Origin: Sphingobacterium thalpophilum
GTDB taxonomy: Bacteria > Bacteroidota > Bacteroidia > Flavobacteriales > Flavobacteriaceae
Direction: 5' to 3'
NCBI GenBank assembly: GCA_943328865.2
Contig: CALQBR020000021.1
Span: 1 to 10,364, forward strand
Length of the DNA stretch: 10,364 bases
The position numbers and the translations under genes are program-made. The notes under the pieces were generated by a model. That model was not told where the DNA came from. It made no database searches and saw only the letters and a program-made list of their open reading frames with translations. Below, piece after piece: positions 1 through 4,932 of this stretch (position 1 is the first letter of the stretch; every line of letters begins with the position of its first letter).

Positions 1-1143
1 CATGCAAATATTCCAAGCAGTATCACTTTCTTCAGTGTCATTAATAACCACTGCATTCAAAAGGCCTCTTCCACGAACTAAAGTGGCAATGTTTGATGTT
101 TTGATATAGTCATTTAATTTGCTTCGGAACAATTTCCCTAAAACCCTAGCATTCTGAATTAAGTGCTCGTCATTAACCACTTCCAAAGCGGCAACAGCAA
201 CAGCAGCGGCAATTGGATTTCCTCCAAAAGTAGAACCGTGTTGTCCTGGTTTAATTACATTCATGATAGAATCGTTCGCCAGAACTGCCGAAACGGGATA
301 AGCGCCACCAGACAATGCTTTTCCTAAAATCAGGATATCTGGAGTAGCATATGTAGTCTCTTGTCTTTCACACTTATTTTCACAGGTACAATTCCCACAA
401 ACAGCTAACAAAGAACCAGTTCTTGCAATCCCTGTTTGAATTTCATCTGCAATAAACAAAACATTATATTGTTTACACAAATCTTTAGCGCGTCTCATGT
501 AATCATCCGATGGGGTGTAAACTCCTGCTTCCCCTTGAATTGGTTCTACTAAGAAACCAGCGATATTTTTTGAGGATTTCAAAACATTTTCCAATGCTTC
601 TATATCATCATAAGCAATTTTGATAAAACCAGCAGTGTAAGGACCAAAGTTTTTACGGGCATTTTCGTCATTTGAAAACGAGATAATCGTAGTGGTTCTA
701 CCGTGAAAATTATTATCACAAACAATGATTTGTGCTTCGTGTTCTGCAACGCCTTTTACTTCGTAAGCCCATTTTCTAGATAATTTTAAAGCAGTTTCTA
801 CTGCTTCAGCACCTGTATTCATTGGCAGCACTTTATCGAAACCAAAATACTGGGTTACATATTTCTCATAAGGACCTAACTGATCGTTGTAAAAAGCACG
901 AGAAGTTAACGTCAAGGTTTGTGCTTGTTTGGTCATTGCCTCCACAATTTTAGGATGACAATGTCCTTGATTTACGGCTGAATAGGCTGAAAGAAAATCA
1001 TAGTATTTTTTACCCTCTACATCCCAAACATAAACCCCTTCTCCTCTACTTAAAACTACTGGAAGTGGATGATAATTATGTGCTCCATACTTATTTTCTA
1101 AAGCTATAATTGCTTCTGCACTATTTTTTTCTAAAACTGACAT
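1..1143 (-). CDS. rocD: Ornithine aminotransferase, C-terminus cut by window edge
   Basis: This is a PLP-dependent class III aminotransferase. It converts ornithine plus 2-oxoglutarate to glutamate-5-semialdehyde plus glutamate, linking arginine/ornithine catabolism to proline and glutamate; it is cytosolic. The ATG at 1141-1143 opens 381 visible codons. By comparison with the usual family length of a little over 400 residues, only a few dozen C-terminal residues should be missing. Recognisable blocks are the N-terminal KYGAHNYHPLPVV, the cofactor-region NTGAEAVETALKLSRKW, FHGRTT, EPIQGEAG, the PLP-phosphate aspartate in FIADEIQTG, and ILGKALSGG with the Schiff-base lysine at residue 275. A cysteine cluster (Cys249, 252, 254, 258) sits between IQTGIARTG and the PLP lysine; vertebrate and Bacillus enzymes lack it as far as I recall. 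The gene stands apart from its upstream neighbour, which has its own terminator. The family assignment is very secure. Confidence 0.97.
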   Translation of the reverse strand, partial: MSVLEKNSAEAIIALENKYGAHNYHPLPVVLSRGEGVYVWDVEGKKYYDFLSAYSAVNQGHCHPKIVEAMTKQAQTLTLTSRAFYNDQLGPYEKYVTQYFGFDKVLPMNTGAEAVETALKLSRKWAYEVKGVAEHEAQIIVCDNNFHGRTTTIISFSNDENARKNFGPYTAGFIKIAYDDIEALENVLKSSKNIAGFLVEPIQGEAGVYTPSDDYMRRAKDLCKQYNVLFIADEIQTGIARTGSLLAVCGNCTCENKCERQETTYATPDILILGKALSGGAYPVSAVLANDSIMNVIKPGQHGSTFGGNPIAAAVAVAALEVVNDEHLIQNARVLGKLFRSKLNDYIKTSNIATLVRGRGLLNAVVINDTEESDTAWNICM

Positions 1144-1210
1144 TGTAAAATAATTTTAATTTTCAAAATTTGATTCCTACTTATGGAGAGAAATCATCCT
1201 TATCGCATTG

Positions 1211-1218
1211 CAAAATTA
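1211..1218 (-). promoter_or_regulatory. Candidate -7 element for rocD
   Basis: On the minus strand this reads TAATTTTG, a full match to the Bacteroidota TAnnTTTG consensus. It would give a leader of roughly 60 bases before the rocD ATG. I see no good TTG/TTTG -33 element at the expected distance, so it is a moderate candidate. If this is the only promoter, the structured region at 1254-1356 lies upstream of the transcript. Confidence 0.4.
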
Positions 1219-1253
1219 GACAATATTCTCTGATTTTTTGCCTTATGGTTTTA

Positions 1254-1356
1254 TTTCTTTCCTCCGCTCAAAATAGCATTCCTCATTTTGGACCGAACCT
1301 ATGGGATGACCACCAACTCTTCTTGTTAGCATAGAATTCAATAAAATGGAAAGAAA
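1254..1356 (-). other. GC-rich island with possible three-way-junction RNA upstream of rocD
   Basis: Positions 1261-1320 are about 48% GC, against about 27% in the 60 bases on each side, inside a non-coding gap. Read as minus-strand RNA it can fold into a closed three-helix layout. Helix P1 pairs 1348-1356 with 1254-1262 (9 bp). Helix P2 pairs 1330-1334 with 1299-1303 and continues as 1325-1329 with 1313-1317 around a 7-base loop; it includes one G-U pair that works only on the minus strand. Helix P3 pairs 1285-1290 with 1269-1274. The joining strand 1291-1298 reads GTTCGGTC. It could be a rocD leader element or an independent small RNA. The helices were found by eye and no family is recognised. 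The Rfam Flavo-1 family, known from flavobacteria, should be compared. An overlapping 29-codon ORF (1243-1332, minus) is an alternative explanation. Confidence 0.35.
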
Positions 1357-1518
1357 GTGTTTGTGAAGATTTTTTTGTTCATTCAAACAAATAAACTACG
1401 CTAAAATTAGTAAACTGCATAATAATTTAATCTTTTACGCCTAACTTGATTGAGATACCTTGCATCAGACACCATTTGGTTTATGAGCAATAATTCACAA
1501 TAAAAGATTTAATACCAC

Positions 1519-1550
1519 AAAAAAAGTGCTTGAAAAAATCAAACACTCTT
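1519..1550 (-). terminator. Intrinsic terminator of the Cys/Lys-rich gene
   Basis: On the minus strand a 9-bp stem (1539-1547 with 1525-1533, one G-U pair) encloses a 5-base loop and runs straight into a T-rich tract (complement of 1519-1525). The mismatch on the plus strand becomes a G-U wobble on the minus strand, which fixes the orientation. It lies 24 bases beyond the stop codon of the gene ending at 1574. Confidence 0.75.
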
Positions 1551-1573
1551 TGGTAATAAAAAAAAGCAATTAT

Positions 1574-1798
1574 TTACGCCTTCGAAGCTACTTTTTTAGC
1601 GGAACAACAACCTGATTTCTTGTCTTTTTCACAAGCCTTCATCTCTGCAGCAGAACAAGTTTTTTTATCTTTTTCACATGCTTCTTTGTTTTTTTTGCAA
1701 CACTCTTTTTTTTCTTTTTTACAACATTCTTTTTTTTCTTGTGCATTCATCGCCAAAGAAAAAAAAGCCACTGCTAATACTACTGCTATTTTTTTCAT
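1574..1798 (-). CDS. Small secreted Cys/Lys-rich octad-repeat protein
   Basis: This is a 74-residue protein of no recognised function. Residues 1-19 form a Sec signal peptide (MKK, a hydrophobic core, then a likely cut at AMNA/Q after Ala19), so the mature protein of about 55 residues should reach the periplasm or beyond. The mature part has 9 Cys, 19 Lys and 10 Glu/Asp. Cysteines fall on a nearly exact 8-residue period: 25/26, 33/34, 41, 48, 56, 64/65. The unit EKKECCKK occurs twice in tandem, followed by degenerate copies such as ACEKDKK. No aromatic or large hydrophobic core is left, so a folded enzyme is unlikely. A metal-binding or thiol-rich buffer role is an inference from composition only. 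The gene has its own candidate promoter and a terminator, so it is probably monocistronic. An opposite-strand ORF over the same bases is only a shadow of the poly-A-rich coding strand. Confidence 0.85.
   Translation of the reverse strand: MKKIAVVLAVAFFSLAMNAQEKKECCKKEKKECCKKNKEACEKDKKTCSAAEMKACEKDKKSGCCSAKKVASKA
1691..1738. repeat. Two tandem 24-bp coding repeats
   Basis: Positions 1691-1714 and 1715-1738 are tandem 24-base units differing at 2 positions (1697/1721 and 1703/1727). Both differences are silent: GAG/GAA for Glu and TGC/TGT for Cys. Each unit encodes one EKKECCKK octad of the small secreted protein. Octa-T runs on the plus strand (1689-1696, 1706-1713, 1730-1737) are potential slippage tracts. 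Confidence 0.9.
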
Positions 1799-1845
1799 TT
1801 TGTTTTATTTTTTAAATGTTATTGTTTTTTCCATTTATTGTTTTC

Positions 1846-1873
1846 CAAATTTAAACTTTTATTTGAAATACAA
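1846..1873 (-). promoter_or_regulatory. Candidate promoter of the Cys/Lys-rich gene
   Basis: On the minus strand TTG (complement of 1871-1873) is followed after 17 bases by TAAATTTG (complement of 1846-1853), a full match to TAnnTTTG. Predicted transcription would start about 40 bases upstream of the ATG at 1798. It lies in the 118-base gap after the LOG gene, which supports separate transcription. Confidence 0.55.
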
Positions 1874-1916
1874 GACTGAATTATATCATAAATGAAGTCT
1901 ACTAATATTTGCGTTT

Positions 1917-2660
1917 TCAGACCCCTCTTTCTCCAAACCACCATTTGGGTTTGTATCTTTCTTTTTTTAAGCCAAATTTTTTGATCCCATGTTTATTGAT
2001 ATGTGCTACTAATTCCTCAACCGAATCCGTTACAAACAAAAGCTGCATGTCTTCTGGACTGATACTTTCGTTTTTTCTCATAATCTCAATATGATGGCAT
2101 AATTCCTTATGATAGACTTTATCAAAGATGACCACAGGAAAGCCATAAATCATTTTATTTTGAATCAAAGTTAAGGCTTCAAATAATTCGTCTAAAGTTC
2201 CTAAACCACCTGGCATGACGACAAAAGCGTAGGAATATTTTATCAAAATTACTTTTCGCACAAAAAAATAAGGAATATCAATCCATTTGTGAAGATAAGG
2301 ATTGGGCTTTTGTTCCATAGAAAGTACTATATTACAACCTACAGAAAGCCCTCCGGCTTCAAAAGCTCCTTTGTTAGCTGCTTCCATAATACCTGGTCCC
2401 CCTCCAGTCATTACGGTAAAACCCAATTTAGCCATTTCAGCACCAATTTTTTCAGTATTTTTATAATGAGCCGTTTCAGGACCAAATCGAGCCGATCCAA
2501 AAACAGTAACACAAGGTCCAATAAAATGCATTTTACGAAAAGCCTTAATAAAATTATATAGCACCTTTATAGTAAAAATTAAATTTTTAAGCCTCGTCAA
2601 AGGCTCTTCCATAAATTGGGATTCCTCTTTGGATAGTGTGTAGCGTATTAACTTTTTCAT
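1917..2660 (-). CDS. LOG family protein (TIGR00730-type Rossmann fold)
   Basis: This belongs to the LOG/lysine-decarboxylase-like family. Characterised members hydrolyse nucleoside 5'-monophosphates to a free base and ribose 5-phosphate (cytokinin-activating in plants and some bacteria); the bacterial substrate here is unknown. The hallmark motifs are present: FGSAR, GGGPGIMEA and PGGLGTLDE (residues 54-58, 86-94 and 150-158 counted from the chosen start). The basic, aromatic tail KPKWWFGE is distinctive. I start at the ATG at 2658-2660 (247 aa). A TTG at 2691-2693 would add 11 residues in frame, and neither site has a Shine-Dalgarno sequence. The protein should be cytosolic. The gap to the upstream Crp/Fnr stop is 72 bases (39 for the TTG), with no full -7 element between, so cotranscription with the regulator is likely. 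No terminator is evident after its stop. Confidence 0.92.
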   Translation of the reverse strand: MKKLIRYTLSKEESQFMEEPLTRLKNLIFTIKVLYNFIKAFRKMHFIGPCVTVFGSARFGPETAHYKNTEKIGAEMAKLGFTVMTGGGPGIMEAANKGAFEAGGLSVGCNIVLSMEQKPNPYLHKWIDIPYFFVRKVILIKYSYAFVVMPGGLGTLDELFEALTLIQNKMIYGFPVVIFDKVYHKELCHHIEIMRKNESISPEDMQLLFVTDSVEELVAHINKHGIKKFGLKKERYKPKWWFGERGV

Positions 2661-2732
2661 AGTATCATTAAAGTTAAATAACTTTTTTGTCAATTCAAAT
2701 AAATGACTACTATAAATATCAGACTATCAACG

Positions 2733-3359
2733 CTAAAGAACTTCAATCGAAGCCCTATTCAAACGAATCTTACCTTCGTTTTCTAAAACTTTCAACAATC
2801 TTGAAATAACCACACGCGAGGTGTTTAAATCATAAGCAATTTCTTGATGGGTATTCAAAATTTGATTGGTCTTGTTGATTTTGGCTTTTTCATAAATATA
2901 ATTCAGTAAACGCTCCCCCATATTCATAAAGGCCAAATTATCAATTGCCAAAAGCATTTCTTTCAAACGATTATTATAACTCGTAAAAACAAAATTCCTC
3001 CAACTTTTATATTTCCCTAACCATTCTTCCATTTTCTCCACTGGAATCATAATAACCCTACCGTCAGTTTCTGCAACTGCTCTGATTTCGCTTTTGGTTG
3101 CTCCCATACAACAGGCCATTGTCATGGCACAAGTATCTCCTTTTTCGATAAAATACAACAACAATTCGCCTTCATCGAAATCTTCGCGTGATATCTTAAT
3201 AGCACCTTGAAGCAAGAGTGGCATTTTTTTGATGTAATCGCCAAAATCTATAAGCACATCCCCTTCTTTAAAATCGAGAATCTTCGAGACTTGTGCAATC
3301 TCTTCGATTAATTTTTCTTCAAATATATATCCGTAGTTTTCTTTGAGTGTATCGAGCAT
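2733..3359 (-). CDS. Crp/Fnr family transcriptional regulator
   Basis: This is a 208-residue cytosolic regulator with an N-terminal cyclic-nucleotide-binding-like beta barrel (about residues 20-120) and a C-terminal winged helix (about 145-205). The helix-turn-helix reads HQEIAYDLNTSRVVISRLLK (171-190), with SR..ISRLL as the recognition helix. It lacks the N-terminal cysteine cluster that holds the 4Fe-4S cluster in FNR. It also lacks the clear RxS cAMP pocket of CRP, so the effector is unknown. Three cysteines (77, 83, 84) cluster in CAMTMACCMG inside the sensor barrel and could respond to redox or ligand; that is inference. It is probably the first gene of a two-gene transcript with the LOG gene. 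Upstream on its strand TAAATTTC is a one-mismatch -7 element. Its targets cannot be read from the sequence. Confidence 0.93.
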   Translation of the reverse strand: MLDTLKENYGYIFEEKLIEEIAQVSKILDFKEGDVLIDFGDYIKKMPLLLQGAIKISREDFDEGELLLYFIEKGDTCAMTMACCMGATKSEIRAVAETDGRVIMIPVEKMEEWLGKYKSWRNFVFTSYNNRLKEMLLAIDNLAFMNMGERLLNYIYEKAKINKTNQILNTHQEIAYDLNTSRVVISRLLKVLENEGKIRLNRASIEVL

Positions 3360-3457
3360 TTATTTTTGTTTTAGTAATACGAATGAAATTTAACGTGCCC
3401 TTTTGACCAATAAATTCGGTTGTTGAAGGATTAATGACTTTTAAAAAAATTAAGTAT

Positions 3458-3534
3458 AAAAATAGAAAAATTAAGAAGAGAACCCAATTGCTTTTAAACT
3501 AATATTCTTCTTAATTCCAGTTATTTCTATTTTT
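3458..3534. repeat. Long imperfect inverted repeat with 22-base arms
   Basis: The left arm 3458-3479 is matched in reverse complement by 3506-3516 plus 3524-3534; the right arm carries a 7-base bulge (CCAGTTA, 3517-3523). The arms enclose a 26-base loop (3480-3505). Every one of the 22 arm bases pairs. It lies between two divergent genes, so it is not a terminator for either. It could be a small non-autonomous element, a cruciform or operator region, or part of an unrecognised RNA. Confidence 0.8.
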
Positions 3535-3543
3535 AAAAATAGA
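3526..3543. repeat. 18-base perfect palindrome
   Basis: TCTATTTTTAAAAATAGA is identical to its reverse complement. Its left half is also the end of the right arm of the larger inverted repeat, so the half-site AAAAATAGA occurs at 3458-3466 and 3535-3543, with its complement at 3526-3534. It could be a dimeric protein-binding site, but low-complexity AT sequence makes chance a real possibility. Confidence 0.7.
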
Positions 3544-3603
3544 CGCAATAAAAGCATTCTATTTCCTTATTCTCTAGAATATATTTTGCAATTATTTATA
3601 AAC

Positions 3604-3637
3604 TTGTATTAAAACTTCAAAAAAACGGCTTAATTTG
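3604..3637 (+). promoter_or_regulatory. Weak candidate promoter of the M28 peptidase
   Basis: TTG at 3604-3606 and TTAATTTG at 3630-3637 (one mismatch to TAnnTTTG) are separated by 23 bases. This would place transcription start about 25 bases upstream of the ATG at 3672. Confidence 0.3.
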
Positions 3638-3671
3638 TTCGATTAATTACTCACCCTAACCCAATTCAAAA

Positions 3672-4691
3672 ATGAAAAAAATAATCTTATTCCATTTACT
3701 GGTTCTAATTAGCGTGGGGTGCTTTGGTGTAAAAGCTAAAGTTTCCCAAATAGACCCGTCAAAATACATCAATTCCATAACTGCTAGTGAATTAAAATCG
3801 CATCTTTATATCGTAGCTTCAGATGAAATGGAAGGTCGTGAAACAGGTTCTAAGGGACAGAAAAAAGCAGGGAATTATTTGATTGATCAGTACAAGTCAA
3901 ATCAGATTCCCTTTCCAAAGGGTGCTAGTAATTATTACCAACCGATTCCTGCAGCCTATTTAAACGGACCAAACCAAGGGAATTTAACAGATTCTGAAAA
4001 TATCTGGGCATTTATTGAAGGTACTGAAAAACCAGATGAAATTTTGGTAATTTCTGCCCACTACGACCATGTGGGGATAACAGATGGCGAAGTCTATAAC
4101 GGAGCTGACGACGATGGATCTGGGACCGTTGCTTTATTAGAAATCGCACAAGCCTTTAGGAACGCCAAAAATGAAGGACATGGTCCAAAAAGATCCATCC
4201 TATTTCTTCATGTAACAGGCGAAGAACATGGCCTTCACGGTTCTCGCTTCTATACTGAAAACCCATTATTTCCATTAAAAAATACGATTGCAAATATCAA
4301 TATTGATATGATTGGCCGTCGTGATGAGGCCCACCCCAATACGAATCAGTACGTTTATGTGATTGGATCTGACCGTTTGTCGACAGACCTTCACACCGCT
4401 TGTGTCCTAGCAAACCAAAAATCAGTTGCGCTCGATTTGGATTTTAAATTTAATGACCCCAAAGACCCAAATCGCTTTTATTACCGTTCTGATCATTACA
4501 ATTTCGCTAAAAATGGAATTCCATCTGTTTTCTTTTTTAATGGCGTTCATGCCGATTATCATCAAGGAAGTGATACCCCTGACAAAATCGAATATGATGC
4601 TTTGGCCAAAAGAACGCAACTAGCCTTTGCTACTGCTTGGGAATTAGCCAACCGTGAAAATAGGCCTGCAGTTGATAAAAATGGGAAATAA
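3672..4691 (+). CDS. Exported M28 family zinc metallopeptidase
   Basis: This 339-residue peptidase belongs to the M28 family of di-zinc aminopeptidases and carboxypeptidases. Residues 1-22 look like a signal peptide with a cut after VKA; Cys17 is preceded by SVG, which is not a good lipobox, so a soluble periplasmic or secreted enzyme is favoured. The metal and catalytic motifs appear in family order: SAHYDH (His130), GADDDGSG (a bridging Asp within 145-148), TGEEHG (general-base and ligand Glu 184/185), NIDMIGR (Asp212) and DYHQGSDTPDK (His297). SDEMEGRETGSKGQ near residue 50 is the usual start of the peptidase fold in this subgroup. No PA insert or C-terminal secretion domain is visible, and the protein ends shortly after the catalytic domain. 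It probably trims peptides for nutrition. Substrate preference cannot be inferred. It converges on glmM and shares its terminator. Confidence 0.94.
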   Translation: MKKIILFHLLVLISVGCFGVKAKVSQIDPSKYINSITASELKSHLYIVASDEMEGRETGSKGQKKAGNYLIDQYKSNQIPFPKGASNYYQPIPAAYLNGPNQGNLTDSENIWAFIEGTEKPDEILVISAHYDHVGITDGEVYNGADDDGSGTVALLEIAQAFRNAKNEGHGPKRSILFLHVTGEEHGLHGSRFYTENPLFPLKNTIANINIDMIGRRDEAHPNTNQYVYVIGSDRLSTDLHTACVLANQKSVALDLDFKFNDPKDPNRFYYRSDHYNFAKNGIPSVFFFNGVHADYHQGSDTPDKIEYDALAKRTQLAFATAWELANRENRPAVDKNGK

Positions 4692-4884
4692 GAACTCTAT
4701 AAACTACTCCAAAATTTAATTAAATAATAGGCTATTAAGTAAGTAGAAAGTTTTAAAGTCGTAAAATAAAAAGTCTAAAATCGTTATGGGTACTTTAAAA
4801 TCAGAATATTGAGTTATTTTGTGATGGTTTTAAATGAGACATCAAACAGTATTCATTACTTAAATAGCGTATTCAAAAAAACAT

Positions 4885-4914
4885 AAAAAAACCTTTCAGT
4901 CTGAAAGGTTTTTT
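4885..4914. terminator. Bidirectional intrinsic terminator
   Basis: A 13-bp perfect stem (4886-4898 with 4902-4914) and 3-base loop (GTC) has a GC-containing core (CCTTTCA/TGAAAGG) flanked by A7 on the left and T6 on the right. It therefore works on both strands. It sits 18 bases past the glmM stop and about 195 bases past the M28 stop, ending both convergent genes. The stretch 4692-4884 before it shows only an imperfect repeat of AAAGTCnnAAAAT and nothing else I can support. Confidence 0.88.
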
Positions 4915-4932
4915 ATTTAAAAATTTTAAGCC

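Larger units (their letters stand above)
1144..1573. other. 430-base intergenic gap between rocD and the Cys-rich gene
   Basis: Besides the rocD -7 element, the GC-rich island and the terminator listed separately, the only structure I see is a 9-base inverted repeat (AATCTTTTA at 1429-1437, TAAAAGATT at 1501-1509) 63 bases apart, with little complementarity inside. No ORF of convincing composition, tRNA or repeat array is present. The stretch 1380-1500 otherwise looks featureless. Confidence 0.6.
3360..3671. other. 312-base divergent spacer
   Basis: This lies between the minus-strand regulator and the plus-strand peptidase and must hold both promoters. It is very AT-rich. It contains the inverted repeat at 3458-3534, an overlapping palindrome at 3526-3543 and a weak promoter for the peptidase, all listed separately. 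I see no small ORF of convincing composition. Confidence 0.6.

Noticed and set aside
1285..1340. Possible tRNA or tRNA relic on the minus strand (GGTTCGGTCC and a 7-base loop on a 5-bp stem)
   Set aside because: The T-arm stem does not pair, the base at position 33 of the loop would be A instead of T, and no acceptor stem can be assembled.
1691..1738. CRISPR-like direct repeats
   Set aside because: Only two tandem 24-bp units with no spacers, and they are in-frame coding repeats of a signal-peptide protein.
1620..1895. Plus-strand 91-codon ORF opposite the Cys-rich gene
   Set aside because: Its Phe/Ser-rich product is the complement of Lys/Glu codons; the minus strand has the signal peptide, promoter and terminator.
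3360..3420. FNR- or CRP-type operator in front of the regulator gene
   Set aside because: No symmetric TTGA/TGTGA-type half-sites at proper spacing; TTGGTCAAAA is not a convincing dimer site.
3672..3760. Lipoprotein signal on the M28 peptidase (Cys17)
   Set aside because: The residues before Cys17 are S-V-G, with no Leu/Val/Ile at -3, while a normal cleavage site follows at VKA.
4692..4884. Small gene or RNA after the M28 peptidase
   Set aside because: Only short stop-rich frames and a weak AAAGTCnnAAAAT duplication; no structure apart from the terminator beyond it.
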